A stretch of 64,000 nucleotides of DNA from Hellea sp039977295 (GCA_039977295.1 JBDWDN010000009.1:558001-622000); one strand, 5' to 3'; counted from the first letter of the stretch, positions 8,455-16,878 are shown. Program-made: numbers and translations. Notes: generated by a model not told the origin, from the letters alone.

Positions 8455-9360
8455 TTAATAGACTCGGGCGGGGTTGGGTGGATTGGGCGAGCCAAGCATT
8501 TCACGGTGACTTGGCGGCTGTTTTCCGTTTCCATCTTTCATCTTGTAACGATCTTTGGCGACTTCTGCCCCGACCAATGTATGGCCGCTAATCTCTTGCG
8601 CCTTGGGGTCAGTGGCAATGGCGTGCAGGATATGTCCTGTAAATTGCGGCGTCTCTGCCATGGCGATGAAGTCTTTATATTGCTCAGGGTGCACCTCTGC
8701 GGCGATCAACGCGCGCTCTGTCAAAAGCGGGCCCATCCAGATTGAGACGGCCTGCACATTAAAGTCTTCCAGATCGACAGCCATATCATGGGCCAGCTTA
8801 TCCAAACCCGCTTTCTGCGCGCCATAAGCGGGGCCGTGCATATAGCAGCTCGCGCCAAAGGAGGATCCCATGCCAATCAAGCCGCGCTTTTGCTTGGCCA
8901 TAATCTTGGCCGCATGCCAGCTCGCGACATAGGCAGAGCGTAGCCCAACATCGAGAATTTTAGAGGCGTCGAGCTCCTTCTCCCAAAACGGCTTTTGCTC
9001 GATCAATTGGTGATGAATATAGGCAGCATTATTCATCAGAATATCGACCTGTCCTTGCTCATCCATGACTTGCTCAAAAAGTTGCGCGACTTGCGCGTCA
9101 TCTGCGCTATCGCAAATAACGCCAATGCCTGTCCCGCCAACATCGCTACAGGCTTGCGCTGTCTCCTCGACAGTCCCTGGCAGGGGCGTGCCGTCCCAGC
9201 CTTTAGCCTTGCCAACTTTTTTCGTGCGGCCCGTCACATAAACTGTCATGCCTTTCTCAGCGAGGCCAAGAGCAATGCCCTTACCCGCGCCGCGGCTAGC
9301 GCCTGTGACAATAGCGACTTTTGGCGCTGCTTTTGAATCTGGCATAATATTCCCCATCAT
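8455..9360 (-). CDS. SDR-family oxidoreductase, DHRS1-like
   Basis: 301 aa. The Rossmann motif TGASRGAGKG lies near residues 19-28, NNAAY near 109 and the catalytic YGAQK near 179; TGRT after the second strand suggests NADP(H). The sequence style (VYVTGR, GTVEETAQA, CDSADDAQV) resembles DHRS1-type dehydrogenases. It would oxidise or reduce a hydroxyl/keto group, plausibly on a steroid. The ATG at 9345 (MPDSK) is an alternative start. It is the first gene of a five-gene minus-strand operon and shares a 158-bp divergent promoter region with the ketosteroid dehydrogenase-like gene; that region holds two Lrp-type operators. Confidence 0.83.
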   Translation of the reverse strand: MMGNIMPDSKAAPKVAIVTGASRGAGKGIALGLAEKGMTVYVTGRTKKVGKAKGWDGTPLPGTVEETAQACSDVGGTGIGVICDSADDAQVAQLFEQVMDEQGQVDILMNNAAYIHHQLIEQKPFWEKELDASKILDVGLRSAYVASWHAAKIMAKQKRGLIGMGSSFGASCYMHGPAYGAQKAGLDKLAHDMAVDLEDFNVQAVSIWMGPLLTERALIAAEVHPEQYKDFIAMAETPQFTGHILHAIATDPKAQEISGHTLVGAEVAKDRYKMKDGNGKQPPSHREMLGSPNPPNPARVY

Positions 9361-9402
9361 TGGTCGCTATTGTGTTTAAAGGATAAGTAGCAGACACAAC
9401 AG

Positions 9403-9436
9403 AATGCGCAATATTTTTGTCACTATTTTACGTATT
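9403..9436. promoter_or_regulatory. Lrp-type operator A1
   Basis: AATGCGCA-N18-TACGTATT, in the divergent region between the DHRS1-like SDR and the ketosteroid dehydrogenase-like gene. Each arm departs from the consensus at one position and the arms remain complementary to each other. Confidence 0.75.
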
Positions 9437-9465
9437 CCAAGCTATTTAGCGTCAATTACCTTGAT

Positions 9466-9499
9466 TTTGCGTAGTATTTCAGGGATTAACGAACGAAAT
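9466..9499. promoter_or_regulatory. Lrp-type operator A2 (one good arm)
   Basis: TTTGCGTA-N18-AACGAAAT, starting exactly 63 bp after A1. The left arm fits the consensus and the right arm matches at five of eight positions. It ends 20 bp before the ATG at 9519. Confidence 0.6.
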
Positions 9500-9518
9500 C
9501 TAACAGGCAAGCACGCTC

Positions 9519-11222
9519 ATGACACCTAATGATAAGAACTGGCATTCAGATATTGAAGCCCCTTTAAAAGCCGCGTCAGCCGATGATATCTCTTGGTCAT
9601 CATCCGCCGATGTCATCGTCGTCGGTCTTGGCGGCGCAGGCGTTGCGGCGGCGCTGCAATCGCTTGAAAATGGACTCTCCGTGACCGCCATTGACCGCTT
9701 TGAAGGCGGCGGCGCAACAAAGGCGAGCGGCGGCGTAATTTATGCGGGCGGCGGAACCAGCACACAAACTGAAGCGGGCGTTGAAGATACGCCTGAGAAC
9801 ATGTTTAACTATCTCAAGCTCGAGACTGAGGGCATTATTTCCGATGAGACTTTGCGAGATTTTTGCGAAAAAAGCGCGCCGACAATTGAGTGGATAAAAG
9901 GGCATGGCGTAGATTTACGCGGGACGCTTTGGCCGCATAAAACCTCCTATCCTGCGCCGCAATATTTTCTCTATCACAGCGATAATAGTCTGGTGCCGAG
10001 TTATAAAAAACATGCGCATCCTGCCGCGCGGGGCCACCGCGGATATGTCCCGATTAAACAAGGCGCAAAAGCCACCAACCTTGGCGGCTCTATTTTTGAT
10101 CCCTTAAGGGTCAGCGCAGAAGCCAAGGGTTTAAACGTTTTGCCCTATACCGAAGTTAGACAAATCATCACGGATGATACGGGCGCCATCATCGGCGTGA
10201 AAGCCTTGCAATTTGCGGATAGTGAAACATTGGAGGCTTACAAGTCCCTTCGCGCGAAAGCCAATAAGCTTTTCGCTATGTTCCCTCCGATTATTCCGGG
10301 GTCCAAATTTTTCTTCAAACGCGCCATGGGGCATTTGGATAAAGCTAAAGCCTTAGCTCAAACACGAAACGAGATATTCATCCGGGCGCATAAGGGTGTT
10401 GTCCTCTCGGCGGGCGGCTTTATCTTTAACTCTAAAATGGTGGGTCATTACGCGCCCAAATATACGGCCGGTTACCCGCTTGGCACAGAGGGTGATAATG
10501 GGGCAGGCATTCGCCTTGGCCAAAGCGTCGGCGGCGCTGCGGAGAATATGGACCGCATCACGGCTTGGCGTTTTATAAATCCGCCTATCTCTTTTGCGCG
10601 CGGTATGATCGTCAATGAAAATGGTGAGCGGTTTATAAATGAGATGGTTTATGGCGCGACTTTAGGTGTTGCGATGACGGAACATCATACTGGCCGCGCC
10701 TGGATGATCCTTGATAAGGCTCTGATTAAACAAGCGCTGGATGATGTGAAAGGCGACAAAGCATTGGCGTTTCAGCGCGCCCTCGCGAAACTCAATTCAT
10801 ATTTCGGCGCAAAAAAAGCCAAATCCGCGAAAGACCTCGCCGCCTTAATCGGCGTTGACGGCGCTAATCTTGAAACGCAGCTTACCGCCTATAATAAAAT
10901 GGCGCGCGGCGAGATGGATGACCCGTTTGAGAAAACCCAAGATGACATTGCCGAGATTGACGCTTCTCAGATCGTCGCCATCGATATCGGTCTCGCGGCG
11001 AAGCTTTTCCCCTGCCCGACTTTAACGCTGGGCGGGCTCAAAGTTGATGAAGCGACAGGCGGCGTCTTAGCAGATGACGGCACAGCCATTACGGGGCTTT
11101 ACGCCGCTGGCCGTAACGCCATTGGTGTCGCGTCATGGAATTATATTAGCGGCTTATCGATTGCCGATTGCGTTTATTCGGGGCGGCGCGCGGCGCAGGC
11201 TCTCACTGACAATCAAACATAG
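9519..11222 (+). CDS. FAD-binding 3-ketosteroid dehydrogenase-like protein
   Basis: 567 aa. The N-terminal FAD-binding strand-loop-helix is ADVIVVGLGGAGVAAAL (residues 29-45), followed by GGATKASGGVIYAGGGT, LSAGGF, and a C-terminal LYAAGRNAIGVASWNYISG then LSIADCVYSGRRAA. This is the fumarate reductase/3-ketosteroid dehydrogenase flavoprotein family. The C-terminal Y-x-S-G resembles the Tyr and Ser active-site pair that I recall for delta-4-(5-alpha)-ketosteroid dehydrogenases more than the Tyr-x3-Gly of delta-1 enzymes, so a 5-alpha-steroid 4-dehydrogenase is the more likely subtype. It is monocistronic, and its last 10 bp overlap the end of the convergent sulfotransferase. Confidence 0.82.
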   Translation: MTPNDKNWHSDIEAPLKAASADDISWSSSADVIVVGLGGAGVAAALQSLENGLSVTAIDRFEGGGATKASGGVIYAGGGTSTQTEAGVEDTPENMFNYLKLETEGIISDETLRDFCEKSAPTIEWIKGHGVDLRGTLWPHKTSYPAPQYFLYHSDNSLVPSYKKHAHPAARGHRGYVPIKQGAKATNLGGSIFDPLRVSAEAKGLNVLPYTEVRQIITDDTGAIIGVKALQFADSETLEAYKSLRAKANKLFAMFPPIIPGSKFFFKRAMGHLDKAKALAQTRNEIFIRAHKGVVLSAGGFIFNSKMVGHYAPKYTAGYPLGTEGDNGAGIRLGQSVGGAAENMDRITAWRFINPPISFARGMIVNENGERFINEMVYGATLGVAMTEHHTGRAWMILDKALIKQALDDVKGDKALAFQRALAKLNSYFGAKKAKSAKDLAALIGVDGANLETQLTAYNKMARGEMDDPFEKTQDDIAEIDASQIVAIDIGLAAKLFPCPTLTLGGLKVDEATGGVLADDGTAITGLYAAGRNAIGVASWNYISGLSIADCVYSGRRAAQALTDNQT

Positions 11223-12376
11223 TTCTGGATGTAATTATCATAGCTCGCCCTAATGGCGACCTCATCTAATCCAAAATCTTCTAGGCTATATTTATGCGCG
11301 GCGCGGTGCTCACGACGATTAGCCTCTATCCAGTCTTCCATACCGTTTTTAATCTCACGCCCTAAGGCAATACCTGCAGCGGCGAGCACCCTCATACCTT
11401 CATCGCTGGGGCTTTCGAGCAGGTTTTTATAATTCACGTCAATAAAGCGGCTCGCATCCGCCCCTGCCCTGATCGCCATGAAATTATCGAGCCAATCTTT
11501 CAGGCGGGCCATCCAATACCCCCCAATATCATCCTTAGAAATACCGTCCGAGCCCATTTTATAAAGGCTGGCTTCCATGCTGCAATAAGACGGTATCGTC
11601 GAAACAGGATCGCGATGCGTCATCACAATTTTCGCCTCAGGGAAAACATCTAAAACCGTCTGCAGCCCCATTAAATGCCCCGGCGTTTTTAAGACCCAGC
11701 TCTTATTCTTTCCGCCCTCCAAACGACGTGAAGGATCTTGCCATTGAAGGGATTTCAGGATTTCAATCAGGTCATCATAGGCGTTGCGCGGATTTTGCTC
11801 TGATAACCACGCCGCATAATCTGGCACGAAATAAGTGCTCTCAATCATTGAGCTTGAAAAAAGCTGTCCAAGAATAATGACCTCTTCATCAGGCTGCTCA
11901 ATATCCATGGGATGGATAGACATAAGCTCTGGGATTTTTTCGAGCATGTAAGCCAGAACACCCCTCGCAGCTTCGCGCCGAGGCTCAGGCTCCCCGCGGG
12001 TTTCGCCCTCCAGCGGAACATAATTTTGCGTCTCATACCAGCGAACGCCCGTGAGGTTAGGCGCAGCAGCGAGCATGCGGTGGAGCATTGTGCTCCCCGT
12101 GCGCGGCAATCCCGTGAGCACTGCCGCCACCGTGACCTCTTCGTCCAATATTTCAGGATTATCCTTGATAAGCTGCACATGGCGCAATCGATTGACGAGG
12201 TTTGATACAATCATATGCTGCGCGCCGTAAACGCCTTCAGCGCTCAACCGAGCTTGGCTATTTAGGGACGGAATAAGCGCGTCAATATTGGCAAAGAACC
12301 ATGTATCGCCGAAATCACTTAGCCCCGTTTGTTCAATGGCCTGCGCCGTTAAAACCTCTCGATTTGGAACTGTCAT
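11213..12376 (-). CDS. Sulfotransferase family protein
   Basis: 387 aa. The PAPS 5'-phosphosulfate loop GLPRTGSTMLHRMLA lies near residues 88-102 and the 3'-phosphate region THRDPVSTIPSYCSM near 259-273. The family is the same Sulfotransfer_3 type as the gene at 4359, but the two are clearly divergent. The role is sulfuryl transfer to an alcohol; the acceptor is unknown. The 5' region is shared divergently with the SDR at 12478 and contains two Lrp-type operators. The 3' end overlaps the end of the flavoprotein gene. Having two sulfotransferases in an island that also encodes sulfatases suggests that a sulfated intermediate is handled. Confidence 0.85.
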   Translation of the reverse strand: MTVPNREVLTAQAIEQTGLSDFGDTWFFANIDALIPSLNSQARLSAEGVYGAQHMIVSNLVNRLRHVQLIKDNPEILDEEVTVAAVLTGLPRTGSTMLHRMLAAAPNLTGVRWYETQNYVPLEGETRGEPEPRREAARGVLAYMLEKIPELMSIHPMDIEQPDEEVIILGQLFSSSMIESTYFVPDYAAWLSEQNPRNAYDDLIEILKSLQWQDPSRRLEGGKNKSWVLKTPGHLMGLQTVLDVFPEAKIVMTHRDPVSTIPSYCSMEASLYKMGSDGISKDDIGGYWMARLKDWLDNFMAIRAGADASRFIDVNYKNLLESPSDEGMRVLAAAGIALGREIKNGMEDWIEANRREHRAAHKYSLEDFGLDEVAIRASYDNYIQNYV

Positions 12377-12384
12377 AATGTCTT

Positions 12385-12418
12385 CCTGCGTTTTTATTCC
12401 TTACAATTACTACGCAAT
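12385..12418. promoter_or_regulatory. Lrp-type operator B1
   Basis: CCTGCGTT-N18-TACGCAAT, lying 9 bp upstream of the sulfotransferase start codon (12376). The right arm is perfect and the left keeps the TGCGT core. Confidence 0.7.
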
Positions 12419-12446
12419 CCAAGACAATTTGAAAGATTTTTATTTA

Positions 12447-12480
12447 TATTCGTAAATAACTACGCTACAGATTACGCATG
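12447..12480. promoter_or_regulatory. Lrp-type operator B2 overlapping a start codon
   Basis: TATTCGTA-N18-TACGCATG, beginning 62 bp after B1. The last three bases are the ATG of the SDR gene, so a bound regulator would cover the translation start. Confidence 0.7.
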
Positions 12481-13257
12481 TTACTCAAAGATAAGACTAT
12501 CATTATTAGCGGCGTCGGACCTGGAATGGGGCAGAGCATGGCAAAAATTGCCGCCGCCGAAGGGGCCAAAGTTGGGCTTGGGGCGCGCAATCAAGATTTT
12601 ATCGATGATGTCGCTAAAGAGATCAAAGCCGCAGGCGGACAGGCCATCGCGCTATCCACCGACGTCACGGACGCGGCGCAATGCAGCGCGCTCGCCAATG
12701 CCGTGAGCGAAGAATTTGGGCGAATTGACGGGTTAGTGAATAGTGCCTATCTGCACGGAAATTGGGCCACTTGCGACGTCGCAAATCCTGATGACTGGGC
12801 GTCGGTTTATGATGTAAACTGCATAGGCGCCTTGCGCATGGGGCAAGCTGTCTTGCCGGCCATGAAGTCACAAAAGAGCGGCGCAATTGTCAATGTTTCG
12901 ACCATGGCAACGGTCAACCCTTTCCCCGGCGAGGTGGCTTACGCCGCCAGTAAAGGCGGGCTCGGCGTTTTAACAAAACATATGGCCAAAGATTTTGGCG
13001 ACTTCGGCGTAAGGGTGAATGCCTGCCGCATGGGCTGGATCGGCGGCGCGCCAGTTTACGGTTATATCGACGCGCAAGTCGCGAGCGGGCGCGACCGCGA
13101 TGAGGTTATGGGGGAAATTACGGGCCGAATTCCGCTAGGCATTATTCCGCCCGAAGATGATTGCGCCAAAGCCGTTCTCTATTTCGTGTCTGATTACGCC
13201 AATGTCGTGTCCGGCGCGACGCTTGACGTTAATGGCGGCCAATATATGGCGCCGTAA
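12478..13257 (+). CDS. SDR-family oxidoreductase
   Basis: 259 aa. Glycine motif SGVGPGMGQSMA near residues 11-22, VNSAY in place of NNAG near 87, Ser in VSTMA and catalytic YAASKGG near 154; it ends with the usual LDVNGGQYMAP. It should be an NAD(P)-dependent alcohol/ketone oxidoreductase. No ribosome site is visible before the ATG and the Lrp-type operator B2 ends inside the start codon, so the transcript may be leaderless or nearly so. The stop codon overlaps the next start (TAATG), placing it first in an operon with the DUF1214-like, SnoaL and SRPBCC genes. Confidence 0.85.
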   Translation: MLLKDKTIIISGVGPGMGQSMAKIAAAEGAKVGLGARNQDFIDDVAKEIKAAGGQAIALSTDVTDAAQCSALANAVSEEFGRIDGLVNSAYLHGNWATCDVANPDDWASVYDVNCIGALRMGQAVLPAMKSQKSGAIVNVSTMATVNPFPGEVAYAASKGGLGVLTKHMAKDFGDFGVRVNACRMGWIGGAPVYGYIDAQVASGRDRDEVMGEITGRIPLGIIPPEDDCAKAVLYFVSDYANVVSGATLDVNGGQYMAP

Positions 13258-14330
13258 TGACCAATTCCCCTAAGCTGTGGAACGCGTTTTGCCGCAATCT
13301 TGAAGCGGCCGGTGAGCAGGTTTTAAACTCGGACTTAGCCGCGTCGGATCTAGACGAGACAGAGGGCGTAAGATATCTGACACGGCTCTTGCGTATTGGT
13401 CTGGACATGCATCTGGAAAATGCTGACCCCGCCTTTCCAAGTTTTTATCAAGCCTCTCACGCAACAGCAAAAATTGGCGCAGATAACCCTGATAATTTTT
13501 ATCAGAATGCAACAATATCGGGCGATCACTCTTACCGTATTCGCGGACAACGCGGCACTGTTCCCATCCTCAGCTTTGGAACCAAAGCTAATCGTTACGC
13601 CATTGACGGCACGATGGCGTCTACGGGAGAGTTAGATATTAGAGACGTCTCAACGGAGGCAGATGGGTCATTTGAAATCATTGTTAGCCGCGAGAAACAA
13701 GGTAGCAATTGGTTACCCCTTGCAGAGGATTCTAGCATCCTAATAGTGCGGCAAACCTTCTTTGAACGCGATAAAGAAACACCGGCAGACGTCACGATTG
13801 AGACCATAGGCGGCCCCGCCGCGCCTCGGGCCTTAAGCGCTGATACGCTGTCGACCGCCCTCTCCCGCGTTCCCGCCTTCATAAACGGAACATCTGGTAT
13901 CTTCCTCCAATGGGCAGATATCTTTCGGCGTGAGAACAAAAATGCACTCAATACTAGCGATCAATCCATGTTCTTCAAGGCCGGCGGCGATCCGATGATT
14001 CATTATCTTCATGGCTGGTGGGAACTTGGCGACAATCAGGCCCTCCAGATAACAAGCTCCATACCCGATTGCGAAGGCTGGAATTTCCAGATCAATAATA
14101 TCTGGATGGAAAGCCTAGATTATCGCCACCACACTATTCACACCAATAATGGCCTTGCAGACTTAAATGAAGACGGCACCGTTACAGTCACTGTTTCGGC
14201 CGCACCGCAGTCAGGGAATTGGCCCAAAAACCACATCGACACAGCTGGCCATTCGCGCGGCACCATGCTCTGGCGCTGGACCGGCAGTGAAACCCATCCC
14301 ATTCCAAGCGTAGAGATTATCAATGTCTGA
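13257..14330 (+). CDS. DUF1214-like protein
   Basis: 357 aa with no signal peptide or membrane segment. The C-terminal half (WWELGDNQALQI, CEGWNFQINNIWMESLDY, then a beta-rich stretch ending GTMLWRWTG) resembles the DUF1214 domain, which is common beside catabolic SDR and sulfotransferase genes but has no assigned chemistry. The assignment rests on pattern memory only. The start overlaps the upstream SDR stop by one base (TAATG), and its own stop overlaps the start of the SnoaL gene by eight bases, so translation is probably coupled. An associated function in steroid or terpenoid conversion is inferred from context. Confidence 0.6.
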   Translation: MTNSPKLWNAFCRNLEAAGEQVLNSDLAASDLDETEGVRYLTRLLRIGLDMHLENADPAFPSFYQASHATAKIGADNPDNFYQNATISGDHSYRIRGQRGTVPILSFGTKANRYAIDGTMASTGELDIRDVSTEADGSFEIIVSREKQGSNWLPLAEDSSILIVRQTFFERDKETPADVTIETIGGPAAPRALSADTLSTALSRVPAFINGTSGIFLQWADIFRRENKNALNTSDQSMFFKAGGDPMIHYLHGWWELGDNQALQITSSIPDCEGWNFQINNIWMESLDYRHHTIHTNNGLADLNEDGTVTVTVSAAPQSGNWPKNHIDTAGHSRGTMLWRWTGSETHPIPSVEIINV

Positions 14331-14793
14331 CCTAACAGCCCGCATAGAAAAACTTGAAGCGGAAAGCGAAATTCGCAAACTCAAAGCACGCTATCTCAAT
14401 GCCTGCGATGCCAAAGATGTTACCGCTATTCGGGCCTGCTTTACAGAAGACGCCGAGATTGAGTTCCCGCCCCTCGGCAGTTTCGACCTTGACGGTTTAA
14501 TGGGCATTTTCAGGCAAATGGCGGCGACGACCCCGATAGTTGACGTGCATCACGGGCATAATGGGGAGATCGAGATTGACGGCGATACGGCCAACGGGCG
14601 CTGGAACCTAGGTTTCGCGACTTATGATCCGCGCGAGAAGAGCTTTCGCATGCTGGCTAGCTTTTATGAGGACAGATACCGCAAGACCGAAGATGGATGG
14701 CGCATTTGCTATACGAAATCCACACCGCGCACCATTGTTGATGGGACGTTAGCGGAGGATAATCTCACCGCGAAATGGGCCATAGAGAATTAA
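14323..14793 (+). CDS. SnoaL-like (NTF2-fold) protein
   Basis: 156 aa. It opens with the typical helical ARIEKLEAESEIRKLKARYLNACDAKD and continues with TEDAEIEF, VDVHHGHNGEIEIDGDTANGRWNL and YRKTEDGWRICYTKS, the classical SnoaL_4 layout (nuclear transport factor 2 cone fold). Family members include ketosteroid isomerase-like enzymes, scytalone dehydratase-like enzymes and dioxygenase small subunits; most catabolic-cluster copies act as isomerases or dehydratases. Three more copies (15304, 27174, 59087) occur in this island. It is third in the 12478-15307 operon. Confidence 0.8.
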   Translation: MSDLTARIEKLEAESEIRKLKARYLNACDAKDVTAIRACFTEDAEIEFPPLGSFDLDGLMGIFRQMAATTPIVDVHHGHNGEIEIDGDTANGRWNLGFATYDPREKSFRMLASFYEDRYRKTEDGWRICYTKSTPRTIVDGTLAEDNLTAKWAIEN

Positions 14794-14818
14794 ACACGAG
14801 ATGCACTAGGAGAAAAAG

Positions 14819-15307
14819 ATGAGTGATGATGCTTTAACATATGTAGACCCCGACGCGATTGTGGTTTCAAAAACTGTGACGATTAATGCGCCCGCATCTC
14901 TTGTTTGGGATATACTTATTGATATGCCCAATTACCCTGACTGGAACCCTTTTTGCGTTGAATGCGAGTCAACGCTGGAGATGGGAGCGGCGGTAAAAAT
15001 GAAGCTCAAAAGTTATGTAAATTGCGAGCCCGAGTTTTTTGAGAACACAGAATATGTCTGCGCTTTTGAGCCCGAAAAACAAATCTCGTGGGAGCTCCCG
15101 CATTATGACGCTTGGCCCTACCCTGCCCGCCGCGACCAATATATAAAAGCCACGGGGCCTGAGTCTTGCGAATATTATTCAACGGATGAATTTCGCGGCC
15201 CAAATGGTATTCATGTCATGCGATTTGCAGGACCATGGGTAAAGCAAGCGTTTGATGAAACGGCTGATGCCCTGAAGACCCGCGCGGAAACGCTGCATGG
15301 AGCTTAA
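14819..15307 (+). CDS. SRPBCC-family (START-like) protein
   Basis: 162 aa. The beginning SKTVTINAPASLVWDILIDMPNYPDWNPF is the hallmark start of the polyketide cyclase/START-like helix-grip fold, and the C-terminal helix FDETADALKTRAETL closes it. Such proteins bind hydrophobic ligands in a deep cavity; they can be cyclases, dehydratases or carriers. In this island a steroid-binding role is plausible. AGGAG lies upstream of the ATG. It is the last gene of its operon and overlaps the convergent SnoaL gene by four bases. Confidence 0.78.
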   Translation: MSDDALTYVDPDAIVVSKTVTINAPASLVWDILIDMPNYPDWNPFCVECESTLEMGAAVKMKLKSYVNCEPEFFENTEYVCAFEPEKQISWELPHYDAWPYPARRDQYIKATGPESCEYYSTDEFRGPNGIHVMRFAGPWVKQAFDETADALKTRAETLHGA

Positions 15308-15753
15308 GTCTCCGCGGGTTTGAAATCTGACGGTAGGTTATGAAAATAACTCAAATCTTCATGGCGCGATTGTATGCGCCATCCCGCCTCAGTGCGCGTT
15401 AAAATATCGCGATACCACAGCCCAACAAAGAAGACGTGGGGACTGCCGCCTTGATCCATGACCATTGGATTAAAAAGTGTTGTCCGCGCCGTGGCCGTAT
15501 CTCCCGAGACTTTTATCATCGGAAGCCCCAGCATATGCTGCATTCCAGAAAAAGGTTTTAGAGCTTTATCGAGATAGACCTTAATCTCTTTAAGGGTTCC
15601 GCGCGCGCCGCCCGCTTCTGTGTAATCAATAATCGCGTCTGCTGTGAAGATATCATCCAGCGCCTCCCAATCGCGGGCATCAATGGCGCTACAATAAGAG
15701 GTAAGCAGGTCCTGAATTTCAAGACGGTCTGACATCTCCTGATGGCTGAGCAT
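15304..15753 (-). CDS. SnoaL-like (NTF2-fold) protein
   Basis: 149 aa. The pattern SDRLEIQDLLTSYCSAIDARDWEALDDIF, then TADAIIDYT and a C-terminal LTRTEAGWRIQSRHEDLSY, is the SnoaL_4 type. It is likely an isomerase or dehydratase of the catabolic route, but the active residues cannot be assigned by eye. Its start overlaps the stop of the upstream Lrp/AsnC gene in a TAATG, so it is cotranslated with the two regulators. An enzyme, or a ligand-binding protein, in the regulator operon could also be part of sensing. Confidence 0.78.
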   Translation of the reverse strand: MLSHQEMSDRLEIQDLLTSYCSAIDARDWEALDDIFTADAIIDYTEAGGARGTLKEIKVYLDKALKPFSGMQHMLGLPMIKVSGDTATARTTLFNPMVMDQGGSPHVFFVGLWYRDILTRTEAGWRIQSRHEDLSYFHNLPSDFKPAET

Positions 15754-16250
15754 TACTCAGCCGCCGCGCTATATTCCGCAATAGGGGTCATGATTTTTGC
15801 GACGCGGTTATCATATTTTATGACATCGACGACGACAGAGGTTTCGACCAGCCGCACACCCTTTAAGTCGAGAATTTTATTACTGGCCACCTGATGCACA
15901 GAGGCCAAGCCTTCAAATAGGCCAATCGCCAGAATATCAAATCTGCCTAATAAAATGATGACGGCATTTATTTCAGAAAATTCCGCTACTTTTTCAGCGA
16001 CTTCTTTTATCATATTCTGCTCGGCATGAATGCCGATATAGGCGAGCTGCGGCGTATCCAGATGGGACATGTTTGTAACTGCCGTAAAGCGGATATAATT
16101 CTCATCTTCAAGGCGTTTCACGCGCGAGCGAATAGTGCCCTCTGTAAAGCCAAGTTGAGACGCGATTTTGCGGTTAGACAAACGCGCATCTTCTGACAAA
16201 AGCTGAATTATCTGTTGATCAAGTTCGTCTATTTTATAATCGCGCATCAT
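15753..16250 (-). CDS. Lrp/AsnC-family transcriptional regulator (first of a pair)
   Basis: 165 aa. N-terminal winged helix-turn-helix: LDQQIIQLLSEDARLSNRKI, then ASQLGFTEGTIRSRVKRLED with the recognition helix near residues 33-46. It is followed by the ligand-binding RAM (ACT-like) domain (LAYIGIHA, INAVIILLGRFDILAIGLF, LKGVRLVETSVVVDVIKY). These proteins form dimers and octamers that wrap DNA. The second Met (ATG at 16247) is better spaced behind AGGAG than the first. The gene follows its paralogue after six bases. It is the prime candidate, with that paralogue, to bind the 34-bp operators spread through this island. Confidence 0.9.
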   Translation of the reverse strand: MMRDYKIDELDQQIIQLLSEDARLSNRKIASQLGFTEGTIRSRVKRLEDENYIRFTAVTNMSHLDTPQLAYIGIHAEQNMIKEVAEKVAEFSEINAVIILLGRFDILAIGLFEGLASVHQVASNKILDLKGVRLVETSVVVDVIKYDNRVAKIMTPIAEYSAAAE

Positions 16251-16256
16251 AGACTC

Positions 16257-16721
16257 CTAAATCGGGGCGACATCGAAATCATATTTAATGATTTCAACCG
16301 CAAAACTCGGGTCAAGGCTTCGCACCCCTTTGACCTGAGACAGTTTACTCAACAAAAAATCTGACATTTTATCTAGCGTGCTGAGCGTCACTAATATTTC
16401 AATATCATGTTTCCCGCTGACGAGTTGCACGGAGCTTACTTCCTCAAGCTGGGCTAAATCTGCCGCAACATCGTCGGCGCGCCGGCCTTTAACATCGACG
16501 CCAATGGGGAGCAAAACATTGTGATCAAAGGCGGAAAAGTCGGATACGGCCACAACCTTCATCGCCTTGGCCTGTTCCATACGGCGAATGCGCGTGGCAA
16601 TCATAGAGGTCGTCACGCCAAGCTCGTCTGCAATCTTTTGATTGCTAGTCCGTCCGTCTTTCTTCAAGATTTCAATGATCGTTTTATCAAGATCGCTAAA
16701 CTCAAAATGACTATCAGACAT
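16257..16721 (-). CDS. Lrp/AsnC-family transcriptional regulator (second of a pair)
   Basis: 154 aa. Winged helix-turn-helix LDKTIIEILKKDGRTSNQKI, then ADELGVTTSMIATRIRRMEQ. The RAM domain follows with IGVDVKGRRADDVAADLA, VSSVQLVSGKHDIEILVTL and VKGVRSLDPSFAVEIIKYD. It shares architecture with its neighbour at 15753 but differs at most positions, including the recognition helix. The two may form homo- or hetero-oligomers. It is the promoter-proximal gene of a three-gene unit. The upstream region shared with the GMC oxidoreductase has a perfect copy of the 34-bp operator flanked at plus and minus 63 bp by partial copies, consistent with autoregulation. Confidence 0.9.
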   Translation of the reverse strand: MSDSHFEFSDLDKTIIEILKKDGRTSNQKIADELGVTTSMIATRIRRMEQAKAMKVVAVSDFSAFDHNVLLPIGVDVKGRRADDVAADLAQLEEVSSVQLVSGKHDIEILVTLSTLDKMSDFLLSKLSQVKGVRSLDPSFAVEIIKYDFDVAPI

Positions 16722-16741
16722 GAATGTTCCTCTGGGTGAAC

Positions 16742-16775
16742 TGTGCTCGTAATTTGACTCGCAATCCTACGCAAC
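16742..16775. promoter_or_regulatory. Lrp-type operator C0 (one good arm)
   Basis: The right arm TACGCAAC (16768-16775) fits the consensus; the left arm region is weak. The site starts 63 bp before operator C1 and lies 20 bp upstream of the Lrp/AsnC gene start at 16721. Confidence 0.5.
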
Positions 16776-16804
16776 CTTATAGAGATACGCCGCAAGAATG
16801 CAAT

Positions 16805-16838
16805 AATGCGTAATATTTTCTATCTTTTTCTACGCATT
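16805..16838. promoter_or_regulatory. Lrp-type operator C1 (perfect)
   Basis: AATGCGTA-N18-TACGCATT, perfect 8-bp arms, midway between the Lrp/AsnC pair and the GMC oxidoreductase. The spacer is T-rich. Confidence 0.85.
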
Positions 16839-16867
16839 TGTCTAAATTCTGGACTTATATTTACAGA

Positions 16868-16875
16868 ATTGCGTA
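16868..16875. promoter_or_regulatory. Lrp-type half-site C2
   Basis: ATTGCGTA begins 63 bp after C1 and three bases before the GMC oxidoreductase ATG. The expected right arm would lie inside the coding sequence and is not conserved. Confidence 0.5.
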
Positions 16876-16878
16876 ATT

